Shown here one piece after another: positions 30,177-39,075 of a stretch of DNA of 64,000 bases. The stretch is from Actinocrinis sp035653575 (lineage in GTDB: Bacteria; Actinomycetota; Actinomycetes; Streptomycetales; Catenulisporaceae), in NCBI RefSeq assembly GCF_035653575.1, contig NZ_DASRBQ010000034.1, forward strand, positions 12,052 to 76,051, in the 5' to 3' direction. How positions within the stretch are numbered: position 1 is the first letter of the stretch; each line of letters starts with the position of its first letter. The position numbers and the translations under genes are program-made. Below the pieces are notes generated by a model. The model saw nothing but the letters and a program-made list of their open reading frames with translations, was not told where the DNA came from and ran no database searches.

Positions 30177-30472
30177 CACGACTTCCCGGCGGCCTTCAGC
30201 TCCCCGGCCAGGTGCTCGGCCAGCGCGGCGGCGGTCGGGTAGTCCCAGGCCACCGTCGGCTCGAGCACCAGGTCGAAGTCCTCCTCCACGTCGCCGCACA
30301 GGCTCAGCGCCGCGACGGAGTCCATGCCGTACTCGGCCAGCGGCTCGTTCGGGTCGATTTCCGCGGGGTCGCGCTGCAGGTAGATGGCCACCCGGTCGAC
30401 CAGCCAGGTGGTCAGACTCTCGGCGGTGTGCCCGGCGCTTGCGGATGAAAGGTCGTGCGTCTCGATGGACAT
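30176..30472 (-). CDS. Discrete acyl carrier protein
   Basis: This 98-residue ACP has the attachment motif EYGMDSVAALSL with Ser near residue 52 and the downstream helix-III pattern AWDYPTAAALAEHL. It starts at ATG 30472 behind AGGAG. It lies between the acyl-CoA dehydrogenase pair and the KS-AT-ACP gene. This suggests that the fatty-acyl-AMP ligase loads it, the dehydrogenases act on the ACP-bound acyl group, and the PKS accepts the chain from it. That is the arrangement known for lipid starters in ramoplanin- and enduracidin-type loci. Confidence 0.92.
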   Translation of the reverse strand: MSIETHDLSSASAGHTAESLTTWLVDRVAIYLQRDPAEIDPNEPLAEYGMDSVAALSLCGDVEEDFDLVLEPTVAWDYPTAAALAEHLAGELKAAGKS

Positions 30473-30548
30473 TGCGGGCTCCTCGCGGTTCTGCTTCGGG
30501 CGGATCGGTCGGACTGGACTGGACTGGATCGTCTGGATCAGCGGTCTG

Positions 30549-32312
30549 TCACGCGGAAAGCGGGCTGTCGTAGAGGTCGTAGCTGCGGTGCTCGCGGAAG
30601 CGGCGCAGCACCTCCTCGTGCACCCGCTCGGCGCAGCTGTCCGGCAGGTCGGGCAGCTTCTGGCCGAGCCGGCGGGCCAGCCGGTAGAGCGCCGTGGCGG
30701 CCCAGGACGGGTCGGCAAGGAACTCGTCCGCGCCGCCGCGCGCCTCCCGCCACACCCCGAGCACCGAGGCCGCGGCCAGCAGCACCGCGTAGCGGTCGGC
30801 GAGGGCGAAGCTGGCCGGGCTGGCCAGCGCGGTGCGGTCCTGCGGGGAGAGGTCCAGCGCCTCCTCCTGCATCTGCCGCAGCTCGTCCATCATCCGCAGC
30901 GCGAAGCCGTGCAGCGCCCGCTCCACCGGCGATCCGGAGGGCAGTTCGTCCACCGCGGCGATCAGCGACGCGCTCAGCCCATCCCGGCCGCTGGCCAGGG
31001 TCAGCCGGTCGAACGGGATCGGGCCGAGCGCCGTGCGCGGCTGGAACAGCTCGGCCGGGGCCGGCTCGCCGGCGAACCAGGCCCGCTTGGCCAGCCGGGA
31101 GAGCTGCGGAATGATCGTGGCCTGACAAGCGGCGGAGCCCGCGTGCCCGAGGCTGAGCACCGGCAGGTCGCGCACGTGCTTCTGGAAGATGCCGAATTCG
31201 CCGTCGCGCACATAGAACCGGGCGCCGAGCACGATGGAGAGCTCGTACATCGCCTCGCTGAGAATCTTCGGCACCAGGTACTTGACCGCCGAGGCGTAGA
31301 CGCTGGTCTCCTCCGGCAGCAGATGCACCGCGCGGGTGCCGGCCAGTGACATCGAGTCGCAGATCAGCAGGTCCAGGAAGGCCGCGGACAGGGTCGCCTT
31401 CGCATGCGGTATCTCCATCACCGAGCGGCGGTACAGCTGGCGGCCCACCGCGAAGCGCACCGCCGTGCGCAGGCTGGCGTCACCGGTGCCGATGGCCATT
31501 CCGGGCACCGCGCTGCGGGTGATCTGGAACGAGCGCAGCGCCAGCTCGACACCCTGGCCCAGCTCGCCCACCAACGCCGAGCCGGGCACCGGGCAGTCGT
31601 CGAATTCCAGCCCTGACAGGTGACAGCCGCGCACCCCGACCGCCGTGTAGCGTGGCAGGGTCTTGAAACGCTGCGGGTCGAGCTGGTCACGGCGCAGCAG
31701 CAGCACCGAGTGGCTGCGGCTGCCCGGAGCCGAGGAGGTCCGGCTGAACAGCGCCAGCGCCTCGGCCCGGTCCGCGTTGTTGATGACCTGCTTCCCGCCG
31801 TCGAGCAGGAAGCCGCCGCCGTCCACAGGACGCGCCTCGAACTCGTTGCGCACGAAGTCGTTGCCGTGCGCCAGCTCGTGATAAGCCACCGCGGCCTTGC
31901 CGCCGGCCAGCAGCAGCTCGGCGAGCTCGCGCTTCTGCTGCTCGCTGCCCGCGGTCCACACGTTGACCGCGGCCATGAACGAGGTCGCGCCGTAACCGAG
32001 CCCGAGCGTGACATCGCGCCGGAAGACCTGGCGCATCACCCGTACCAGCGTGTCCAGCCGGTCGAGACGGCCGCCGAACTCGCGCGGCACGAAGTCCGCG
32101 TTGAGCTTCAGCTCGTCCAGCACCCGCTCGCCGGCGGCGCTGATCTCGGCGGCCTCGTCGGCTTCCAGCAGCCGGGCGTTGCCCACCGGGCTGTCCGGGT
32201 CGTACGGATCGCCGAACCCGAATTCGATCTCCGCCGCCCGGGCGCTCGCGTCTGCTTCCTGATCGAGCAGGGCCGTCCCCGGGCGGTCCGCAGCGGTCGC
32301 TTCACTCAGCAT
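30549..32312 (-). CDS. Acyl-CoA dehydrogenase homologue 1 (acyl-ACP desaturation)
   Basis: This 587-residue flavoprotein-fold protein has the acyl-CoA dehydrogenase order: N-terminal helical domain with GLGYGATSFMAAV, beta domain with AYHELAHGNDF and INNADRAEAL, and a C-terminal helical domain with FQITRSAVPGMAIG. A long extra C-terminal helical region follows, as in the paired dehydrogenases of lipopeptide clusters. Where family members have the catalytic Glu (YEGT), this protein reads LSLGHAGSA, so the usual base appears absent. It starts at ATG 32312 and overlaps the stop of its paralogue by seven bases. The likely role is a partner subunit or an alternative alpha,beta-desaturase acting on the loaded fatty acyl group. 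Confidence 0.85.
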   Translation of the reverse strand: MLSEATAADRPGTALLDQEADASARAAEIEFGFGDPYDPDSPVGNARLLEADEAAEISAAGERVLDELKLNADFVPREFGGRLDRLDTLVRVMRQVFRRDVTLGLGYGATSFMAAVNVWTAGSEQQKRELAELLLAGGKAAVAYHELAHGNDFVRNEFEARPVDGGGFLLDGGKQVINNADRAEALALFSRTSSAPGSRSHSVLLLRRDQLDPQRFKTLPRYTAVGVRGCHLSGLEFDDCPVPGSALVGELGQGVELALRSFQITRSAVPGMAIGTGDASLRTAVRFAVGRQLYRRSVMEIPHAKATLSAAFLDLLICDSMSLAGTRAVHLLPEETSVYASAVKYLVPKILSEAMYELSIVLGARFYVRDGEFGIFQKHVRDLPVLSLGHAGSAACQATIIPQLSRLAKRAWFAGEPAPAELFQPRTALGPIPFDRLTLASGRDGLSASLIAAVDELPSGSPVERALHGFALRMMDELRQMQEEALDLSPQDRTALASPASFALADRYAVLLAAASVLGVWREARGGADEFLADPSWAATALYRLARRLGQKLPDLPDSCAERVHEEVLRRFREHRSYDLYDSPLSA

Positions 32313-34141
32313 GGCATCCCCTCGGCGGTGTTCTGCGGTTCCTCTCGCCGTCCCGCCAGCCGCAGCGGCAGCAGCGAGAACAGCTCGCCCTCGTCGCGGG
32401 CCGCGCACAGGTCGGACAGCAACTGCTCGTAGGCCGCGCCGTCGCCGCCCGATGACGCGGCGCCGCGTGCATCAACGCCGCCCGGCTCGCCCAGCCGCAC
32501 CAGCAGCCGGTCGAGCGCCGCGCGCAGCCAGACCCCGTCCCGCCACACCCGGCCGAAGCCCGCTGCGTCAGAACCCTGCGCTCCTTCGGCAGCGAGCGCG
32601 CTGTGGTTGTGCGCCCACAGGCCGAGGCAGGCGGCGGCCGCGAAGCACAGCGTGTAGCGGCGCGCGGTCTCAAAGGCCTGCGGTGACACGTCGGCCAGGG
32701 CGTTCTGGTGCGATTCCATCTCGTCGTGCACCCGGTCGACCGCCTCGGCCAGCCGTTCGGCCGCCGCCACCGCGCCCTTGAGGGCGGGAACCTGGTCGGC
32801 GGCGTCGCGCAGGGCCGCGATCGAGTCCGGCAGCGTGGCCAGCACCCCGCTGCCTGAGCGCGCGATCAGGGACAGCCGCGCCGGGTCGACCGGCGGCAGC
32901 GGCGCGCTCAGGTCGAAGGCCGCGACCGCTCCGGCGGTGTCGCCGGCGCCGCGCCGGTACATCCGCACCAGCGTGCGGAACTGGTTGACGATCGAGTTCA
33001 GATTCACCAGCGTGTTGCCGTCGAACAGGCCCACGATGCGGTGGTCCCGGTCGACCTTCTGGAACATCCCGTGCGCGTAGACCTCCTTGAGGTACGCGCG
33101 CGCGCCGAGTTGCCGGGTCAGATCGGCGATGACCATCTCAGTGCTCGTCGGCACCAGGTACTTCGCCACCGCCGAGACCACGCTCATCTCCTCGGTCAGC
33201 ACGTGCACCGCGCGCGACGCGACGATGGACAGCGCCTCGCTGATCAGCACGTCGGCGGCCGCGGTGGCCAGCACCGAGCGGGTCTTCGGCAGCTCGATCA
33301 GGGTCCTGCCGTAGAGCCTGCGCTCCCGGTTGAAGTCCAGCACCAGCCGCAGCGCGTGGTCGGCGGCCCCGAGGGACAGGGCCGTGCACATCGTGCGGGT
33401 CAGCTGCAGGGCCTTGAGGATCGTCTCGATCCCGCCGCCCTTGGCCCCGATGATCTGCGACTCGGGGACCGGCGCCGCGTCGAAGCGGATGCCGCTGATG
33501 TCGGCTCCGCGGATGCCGAGCGTGTGGATCTTGTCGACGTACTGGTACGTACCCTCGGCCAGCTCGCGCTTGTCGACCAGCAGCATGCTGAATCCGCGCG
33601 GGCCTCCGGCCGGATCGGTGCGCACAAGCAGCGCGAGCATTCCGCCCCTGGTCGCGTTGTTGATCAGCCACTTCTCGCCGCTGACCAGCAGCCCGCCGCG
33701 GCCGTCCGGGACCGCCGCCACCTCGCCGCCGATCAGGTCGCTGCCGTGCGCCTGCTCGGTGAGCCCCAGCGAGACCGGCACGCCGGCGCGGATCTGCGCG
33801 CCGAGCGCGTCAGCCTGCTGCTTCGAGCCGGCCACCCACATGCACACGCCGCCGAGGTACGTCTTGCCGTGTCCGATCGCGACGGTCAGGTCGCGGCGCG
33901 CCACGACCCGCATGAGCTGCACCAGCTGCTCGTAATCGTCCAGCCGGCCGCCATGCTGCACCGGCACGTAGTAACCGGGTACGCCCCAGGCGTCGAGCTG
34001 CGCGCAGATCGCGGCCGGGAACTCCTCGCGCTCGTCGAGCTGTGCACACCGGGCGTAGGAGAACTCGGTGTCCGGGTCCCACGGATCCCCGAGCCGCGCC
34101 TCAAGCTCCTCGGCCGGCTGATAGCGGACTGCTGCGCCCAT
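32306..34141 (-). CDS. Acyl-CoA dehydrogenase homologue 2 (acyl-ACP desaturation)
   Basis: This 611-residue paralogue of the next gene has the same fold and extension. The beta domain shows LGLTEQAHGSDL and WLINNATRGGML, and the helical core has LQLTRTMCTALSLGA. At the catalytic-base position it reads LFDGNTLVNL, an Asp for the usual Glu of YEGT, so it is the more likely active member of the pair. Two dehydrogenases beside a fatty-acyl-AMP ligase and an ACP are known from ramoplanin- and enduracidin-type clusters, where they build a dienoyl starter. The gene follows the ligase by 33 bases on the minus strand. Confidence 0.87.
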   Translation of the reverse strand: MGAAVRYQPAEELEARLGDPWDPDTEFSYARCAQLDEREEFPAAICAQLDAWGVPGYYVPVQHGGRLDDYEQLVQLMRVVARRDLTVAIGHGKTYLGGVCMWVAGSKQQADALGAQIRAGVPVSLGLTEQAHGSDLIGGEVAAVPDGRGGLLVSGEKWLINNATRGGMLALLVRTDPAGGPRGFSMLLVDKRELAEGTYQYVDKIHTLGIRGADISGIRFDAAPVPESQIIGAKGGGIETILKALQLTRTMCTALSLGAADHALRLVLDFNRERRLYGRTLIELPKTRSVLATAAADVLISEALSIVASRAVHVLTEEMSVVSAVAKYLVPTSTEMVIADLTRQLGARAYLKEVYAHGMFQKVDRDHRIVGLFDGNTLVNLNSIVNQFRTLVRMYRRGAGDTAGAVAAFDLSAPLPPVDPARLSLIARSGSGVLATLPDSIAALRDAADQVPALKGAVAAAERLAEAVDRVHDEMESHQNALADVSPQAFETARRYTLCFAAAACLGLWAHNHSALAAEGAQGSDAAGFGRVWRDGVWLRAALDRLLVRLGEPGGVDARGAASSGGDGAAYEQLLSDLCAARDEGELFSLLPLRLAGRREEPQNTAEGMPC

Positions 34142-34174
34142 CTCAGGCCTCTCCCGTCCCGCGCCCGCCCCGCC

Positions 34175-35980
34175 TCAGGCCACCGGCTCGAGCGCCGCGG
34201 CCGGCCGGATCATCGCGGCCACCTCGCGGTCGAGCACCTCGTGCAGCGGCGCGATCTTGCCCTCGAGGAACAGCTTGCGCATCAGCGTCCGCTGGATCTT
34301 GCCGCTGGTGGTGCGGCGGATCGTGGACGGCTTGACCAGCACCACGTTGGCGACAGGGACGGCGAACTCGCGGGCGATCTCGCGCTGGATCGCGGCGGCG
34401 ATCTCGGTCGGATCGACCGGTCCGGCGTTGCTGCGCACCTCCTGCACGATGACCAGCTGCTCGCGGTCGGTGTCCACGGAGAAGACCGCGCCCGCGCCGG
34501 TCCCCAGCGCCGGGTGCAGCGCCTGCACCGCGCGCTCCACGTCGTGCGGGTAGAGGTTGCGGCCGTTGATCAGGATCATCTCCTTGAGCCTGCCGGTGAC
34601 GTACAGCTCGCCGCCTTCCAGCACGCCCAGGTCACCGGTGCGCAGCCAACCCGACGAGTCAGCGCCCTCAGTCCCGGCGATCCCGGCGTTGAAGGTCTCC
34701 TCGGTGCTTTGCGGGTTCGCCCAGTAGCCGGCCGCGACGCTCTCGCCCTTGACCCACAGCTCGCCGACCTGACCCTCCGCCAGCTGCGCGAAGGTCTCCG
34801 GGTCCACGACCCGCACGTCGAAGTCCTCGCGTACCACCACGCCGCTGCTGACCAGCGTGCGCACCGGCGCGTCAGCGCGCGGGGCGAGCAGCTCGCCGCG
34901 CTCGAGACCGCCCGCGTCCACCGGCCGGTAGATCGGGGCCTTGCCCAGCGGCGTGCCGGAGATCAGCAGGGTGGTCTCGGCCATGCCGTAGCAGGGGAAG
35001 AAGTGCTCGGGCCGGAATCCGGCCGGGGCGAAGCGCTCGGCGAAGGCCCGCAGCGTCTCGGCGCGGATCGGCTCGGCGCCGTTGCACGCGATGGTCCAGG
35101 ACGACAGGTCCAGCGTCGCCAGCTGCTCGTCGGTGACCCGGCGCACGCACAGGTCGTAGCCGAAGTTCGGGCCGCCGCCGACGGTCACCCGGTGCGTGCT
35201 GATCATCTCCAGCCACCGGTACGGCCGCTTGAGGAACGCGCTCGGCGACATCAGCGCGGCCGAGCTGCCCAGGTACAGCGGGTGCAGGATGTGCCCGATC
35301 AGACCCATGTCGTGGTAGAAGGGCAGCCAGCCGCCGAGCCGTGACTCCCGGTCCACGGTGCCGGTGGAGCGCTGGATCGCGGCCTCGTTGGCCAGCAGAT
35401 TCCCGTGCGTGACCATGACGCCCTTGGGCGTGCTGGTCGAGCCGGAGGTGTACTGCAGGAAGGCCAGGTGTGAGGGCCCGAAGGAGGGCCGCACCCACGC
35501 GGAGGGGTCGCCGTACGCGAGCGCACCCGAGGCGTCCACGGCGTTCGTCGCCAGGCATTCGATCTCGTCAAGGCCCTCTGCGGCCAGCCAGGCGCGGATC
35601 TCGCCCTCGTTCGCGGTGTCCGTGAGTACCGCCTTGACCTCGGCGTTGCGGACGATGCCGGTCACCCGCTCGAAGTGGTGCCCCATCTCGCCGGGCAGCG
35701 GCGCGGGAACGGCCACCGCCCCGGCGTACAGGCATCCGACGAACGCGGCGATGAAGTCGGTGCCCGACGGGTACAGCAGCAGCACCTGGCGGCCGAAGGC
35801 GGCGTGCTCCTGCAGCCAGGAGGCGATGTGCTTCGCGCGCTGGTCGAGGCCGGCGTAGGTCAGGCGCTCGGTCTGCGCCCCGGCGCTGGTGTCGCTCAGG
35901 AAGATGAAAGCGTCGCGCTCGGCCAGCTCGGCGGCGTGCGCCAACACCAGGTCCGTGTAGGTCCCGAAACGTGCGGCCAT
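34175..35980 (-). CDS. Fatty-acyl-AMP ligase (FAAL)
   Basis: This 601-residue adenylate-forming enzyme activates a fatty acid with ATP and passes it to an ACP rather than to CoA. The ATP loop is YTSGSTSTPKGVMVTHGN near residue 170, followed by LPFYHDMGLIGH and the CYGMAETTL motif. The A8 region LKEMILINGRNLYPHDVE and the TTSGKIQR end motif match the FAAL group. ATG 35980 is chosen because AGGTGA lies seven bases upstream. An in-frame ATG at 36046 lacks such a site. It opens the minus-strand operon, so a free long- or medium-chain fatty acid is the probable starter for this arm. Confidence 0.94.
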   Translation of the reverse strand: MAARFGTYTDLVLAHAAELAERDAFIFLSDTSAGAQTERLTYAGLDQRAKHIASWLQEHAAFGRQVLLLYPSGTDFIAAFVGCLYAGAVAVPAPLPGEMGHHFERVTGIVRNAEVKAVLTDTANEGEIRAWLAAEGLDEIECLATNAVDASGALAYGDPSAWVRPSFGPSHLAFLQYTSGSTSTPKGVMVTHGNLLANEAAIQRSTGTVDRESRLGGWLPFYHDMGLIGHILHPLYLGSSAALMSPSAFLKRPYRWLEMISTHRVTVGGGPNFGYDLCVRRVTDEQLATLDLSSWTIACNGAEPIRAETLRAFAERFAPAGFRPEHFFPCYGMAETTLLISGTPLGKAPIYRPVDAGGLERGELLAPRADAPVRTLVSSGVVVREDFDVRVVDPETFAQLAEGQVGELWVKGESVAAGYWANPQSTEETFNAGIAGTEGADSSGWLRTGDLGVLEGGELYVTGRLKEMILINGRNLYPHDVERAVQALHPALGTGAGAVFSVDTDREQLVIVQEVRSNAGPVDPTEIAAAIQREIAREFAVPVANVVLVKPSTIRRTTSGKIQRTLMRKLFLEGKIAPLHEVLDREVAAMIRPAAALEPVA

Positions 35981-36201
35981 TGCTAAGTCACCTCGATCGT
36001 CGGCAGGCTGTGGACCGCCACCGTCGGTGGTCGGGATATTCGCCATCGTTGATCGGGGCCCTTAAGGGCTCCTTGCGCGATTCGGGCCCGCGTGCTGTTT
36101 TCACCGGCCGCGGCGGCGTCACGGCTGGGAGCGGGGCAGACGCCGCCGATACCGGACAAAACCGATGGCGATTCCCCGCCGGGTCGTGAATCATCCGGGG
36201 A
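35981..36201. promoter_or_regulatory. Divergent promoter region between FAAL operon and ABC exporter
   Basis: This 221-base gap separates the oppositely transcribed fatty-acyl-AMP ligase and exporter ATPase genes. It must hold promoters for both, and possibly shared operators. I could not pick out convincing -10/-35 pairs or a clear palindrome by eye. Confidence 0.45.
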
Positions 36202-37299
36202 ATGCGTTCGGCACAAGAGGCGCACGGCGAAGGCATCTTCGTGCGCGGCCTGACCAAGATCTTCCACACGACGGTGCGGCGGCCCGGTTTCGCGGGCGCG
36301 GTCCGGTCGCTGATCGCACCGCAGCGCGTGGCGAAAACCGTGGTGCGAGACGTGTCCTTCGAGGTGGCGCGCGGCGAGCTGCTGGCACTGCTCGGCCCGA
36401 ACGGCGCGGGCAAGTCCACCACCATCAAGATGCTGACGGGAATCCTCACCCCCACGCGCGGCGAGGTCCTGGTCGCCGGGATGAACCCGCACCTGGACCG
36501 GCGGCGCAACGCCCGCAACATCGGCGCGGTGTTCGGCCAGCGCACGCAGCTGTGGTGGGACCTTCCGGCCAGGGAGTCGTTCGCGATCCTGCGCTCCATC
36601 TACGGCGTGCCGGCCGACCGGCACCGCGCCCGGCTGGCCGAGCTCGACCGGCTGCTGGAACTGTCTGAGTTCTGGGACACCCGGGTACGGCACCTGTCGC
36701 TCGGCCAGCGGGTGCGCTGCGACTTGGCCGCGGCGCTGCTGCACGACCCGGCGATCGTGTTCCTCGACGAGCCCACGATCGGCATGGACGTGGTGGTCAA
36801 GGAGCAGGTCAGAGGTCTGCTACGACACGAGGTCGAGCGGCGCGGCCGAGCCGTGCTGCTCACCACCCACGACATGACCGAGGTCGAGCGCCTGGCCGAG
36901 CGCGTGGTGCTGATCAACCACGGCCGGATCGTGCTCGACGGGCCCCTGCAGGCGGTACGCCGCGAATTCGGCGGCACCTGGCGCATCCGCGCGACCATCG
37001 CCGACTCCGCCTCGGCATCGCGGCAAGTCGCGGCGCGCGACCTGCCAGCCGGCCTCGAACTGCTCAGCCAGGACCACAACGAGCTCGTCTTCGCGCCCGC
37101 GGCGATCGCCGCCGCAGCCGCGGTCACCGTCCCGGAAGCGCTGCGCGCGGTGGTCGACCGGTATCCGATTGTCGGCATCTCCATCGAGGAGACCGACCTG
37201 GAGGACGCCATGCGCGCCGCCTACCTGCGTCAGGGTACTGCGTCAGCCGATCCGGAGACGGAATCGACGGAACCAGGCGCCGGGCAGGTCGTCTCGTGA
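36202..37299 (+). CDS. ABC exporter ATP-binding protein
   Basis: This 365-residue ATPase has Walker A GPNGAGKST near residue 75, a Q-loop (FGQRTQL), the signature LSLGQRVR, Walker B IVFLDEPT and the switch His in LLTTHDMTE. The additional C-terminal region resembles DrrA-type exporters. Its last codons overlap the GTG of the first permease gene, so all three exporter genes are coupled. It is transcribed divergently from the lipid-starter operon and is the likely motor for export of the locus product and self-protection. The ribosome site before ATG 36202 is poor, so a start slightly downstream is possible. Confidence 0.92.
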   Translation: MRSAQEAHGEGIFVRGLTKIFHTTVRRPGFAGAVRSLIAPQRVAKTVVRDVSFEVARGELLALLGPNGAGKSTTIKMLTGILTPTRGEVLVAGMNPHLDRRRNARNIGAVFGQRTQLWWDLPARESFAILRSIYGVPADRHRARLAELDRLLELSEFWDTRVRHLSLGQRVRCDLAAALLHDPAIVFLDEPTIGMDVVVKEQVRGLLRHEVERRGRAVLLTTHDMTEVERLAERVVLINHGRIVLDGPLQAVRREFGGTWRIRATIADSASASRQVAARDLPAGLELLSQDHNELVFAPAAIAAAAAVTVPEALRAVVDRYPIVGISIEETDLEDAMRAAYLRQGTASADPETESTEPGAGQVVS

Positions 37300-38174
37300 T
37301 CGGCTCGTCGCCCCGCTCGCTGCAGCCCGCGGCCGGACCGCCGCTGGAGCCGGAGCGGGATTCATCCCGGCCGCGTCAGCCGCTGGCCTTTCGCGCCGCG
37401 TGGATCACGCCGCTCGGCGAACTGCTCTCCCCGCCGCGGATCGCCGCCACCGGGGTCCGGCTGGTCATCCAGATCTTCCTGGTGGTCTACCTCTGGCACG
37501 GCCTGTACGGCCACACCGCCACCAAATCAGGGCTCGATCGCGGGCAGGCGGTGACGTTCGCGGTGCTCGCGGTGCTCATCACGCGCATCCGCGGGCTGGA
37601 CCGGTTCGCCGGCCGGGACACGGTCTTCCAGCACCTCGAGTACGGCACGATCGTGTACTGGTTCCTGCGCCCGCTCGCGCCGTCCCGCTACTACGTGCTG
37701 CGTGCGCTCGGCGATCAGGCGTACGGGTTCGCCTGGGTACTCGCAGGCTATGCGGTCTGCCTCGCCGCCGGGGTGATCGAGCCGCCCGCGTCCGCCACGG
37801 CGGCGGTCGCGTGCACGGCCTCGCTGTTGCTCGGCCAGGCGGTGTTGCACGAGCTGACCTTGCTCACGGACCTGATGTGCTTCTGGACGCTGCACAACGA
37901 CAGCGCCGTGCAGATGATCCAGTTCGCGCAGAACCTGCTGTCCGGGGCGTATGCGCCGCTGTGGTATTTCCCCGGCTGGTTCATCGCGATGAGCTCGTTC
38001 CTGCCGTTTCAGTCCACGCTCAACACGCCGCTGTCGCTGTACATCGGCCGGATCCCGGTGCGGCAGGCCCCGGCCGATCTGCTGTTCCAGCTGGCTTGGG
38101 TAGCCGGACTCGCGCTGATCTCGCGGCTGCTGTGGCGCCGGGCGTCCCGGCGCGTCGCGGTGCAAGGAGGCTGA
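37296..38174 (+). CDS. ABC-2 family exporter permease, subunit 1
   Basis: This 292-residue membrane protein has about six hydrophobic segments between residues 50 and 280, after a polar Pro/Ser-rich N-terminus. The fold matches ABC-2 permeases that form a two-permease exporter with one ATPase. It starts at GTG 37296, overlapping the ATPase stop by four bases. It is followed after two bases by a second permease gene, so the channel is probably a heterodimer. Confidence 0.88.
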   Translation: MIGSSPRSLQPAAGPPLEPERDSSRPRQPLAFRAAWITPLGELLSPPRIAATGVRLVIQIFLVVYLWHGLYGHTATKSGLDRGQAVTFAVLAVLITRIRGLDRFAGRDTVFQHLEYGTIVYWFLRPLAPSRYYVLRALGDQAYGFAWVLAGYAVCLAAGVIEPPASATAAVACTASLLLGQAVLHELTLLTDLMCFWTLHNDSAVQMIQFAQNLLSGAYAPLWYFPGWFIAMSSFLPFQSTLNTPLSLYIGRIPVRQAPADLLFQLAWVAGLALISRLLWRRASRRVAVQGG

Positions 38175-38176
38175 CG

Positions 38177-38992
38177 ATGTGGCGCCGATTCACCGAGGCG
38201 TGGGGCGTGGCCTGGCAGATCACCGCGCTCAACTTCCGGGCGCAGCTGGAATACCGCGTCGAGTTCTTGATCCGGATCGCGTATGGCATCGTATGGCAGC
38301 TCTCGATCATCGTGTTCGCCGCCGTGCTGCTCTCGAAGTTCTCCGGCATGGGCGGCTGGACCAGCTCGCAGATCCTGCTGCTGGTCGCGACGCGGATGCT
38401 GTGCAACGGCTTGTACGTGCTCTACTGCGGCAGCGTGTTCAGCCTGTCCTTCTACGTGCAGCAAGGGCTGATCGACGGGTATCTGCTGCGCCCGATGCCG
38501 GTGTTCCGTCAGGTGCAGCTCGTCGCCTTTCAGACGAACGGCCTCGGCGACCTGCTCGTGGGGATCGGCCTGTTCACGGGGGCGATCGCCCGCGACCCGC
38601 TGGACTGGACGCCCGGGCGCGTCGCCTACCTGGCCGCGGGAGTTCTCGGCGGAACGCTCTTGATCACCGCGGTGTTCACCGCGGTCTCCGCGGCCGCGTT
38701 GCACTTTCCGGCGAGCTGGTACTGGTCGCTGTGGATCGCCGAGGTGAGCGCGACGTTCGGAAGCTATCCGCTCAGCATCCTGCCGCGGGCGGTCGGCGAG
38801 CTGCTGACCTGGGTGCTGCCGATCGCGTTCATCGCCTATCTACCGGTCGGCGTGCTCACCGGGCACGGCGGCACGCTGGGCGTCCCGGTCGCCGTCGCGG
38901 CCGGTGCGCCGCTCGCCGCGCTCGCGATGTACGTCGGCTCGCGGCTGCTGTGGAACTGGAGCCTGCGGCACTACACCGGCGTCAACGGCTGA
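38177..38992 (+). CDS. ABC-2 family exporter permease, subunit 2
   Basis: This 271-residue permease has about six membrane segments and short conserved loops such as GLIDGYLLRPMP near residue 95. ATG 38177 sits six bases after an ideal AAGGAGG site that overlaps the end of subunit 1. With that subunit and the ATPase it would form the exporter. Its 3' end, including the stop codon, lies inside a 20-base tandem repeat array, so the last residues (YTGVNG) derive from the first repeat unit. Confidence 0.88.
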   Translation: MWRRFTEAWGVAWQITALNFRAQLEYRVEFLIRIAYGIVWQLSIIVFAAVLLSKFSGMGGWTSSQILLLVATRMLCNGLYVLYCGSVFSLSFYVQQGLIDGYLLRPMPVFRQVQLVAFQTNGLGDLLVGIGLFTGAIARDPLDWTPGRVAYLAAGVLGGTLLITAVFTAVSAAALHFPASWYWSLWIAEVSATFGSYPLSILPRAVGELLTWVLPIAFIAYLPVGVLTGHGGTLGVPVAVAAGAPLAALAMYVGSRLLWNWSLRHYTGVNG

Positions 38993-39055
38993 CGTCCGGC
39001 GTCGACGGCTGACGCGCGGTGTCGACGGCTTACGCCCGGTGTGGACGGCTTGCCT
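38976..39055. repeat. Four 20-base tandem repeats covering the end of the exporter gene
   Basis: Units 38976-38995, 38996-39015, 39016-39035 and 39036-39055 share a GGYGTCGACGGCTKACG-like core and diverge towards the right. The first unit codes for the end of the permease and supplies its stop codon. The remaining units fill most of the 83-base gap before the minus-strand beta-propeller gene. Confidence 0.8.
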
Positions 39056-39075
39056 CTCCGGGATCGTCGGCAGGC

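Noticed and set aside
33041..35344. Plus-strand open frame of 767 codons antisense to the FAAL and dehydrogenase genes
   Set aside because: Same shadow pattern. The opposite strand shows complete enzyme motifs and good ribosome sites.
38976..39055. CRISPR-like array
   Set aside because: The units are contiguous 20-base tandem repeats without spacers and no cas genes are present.
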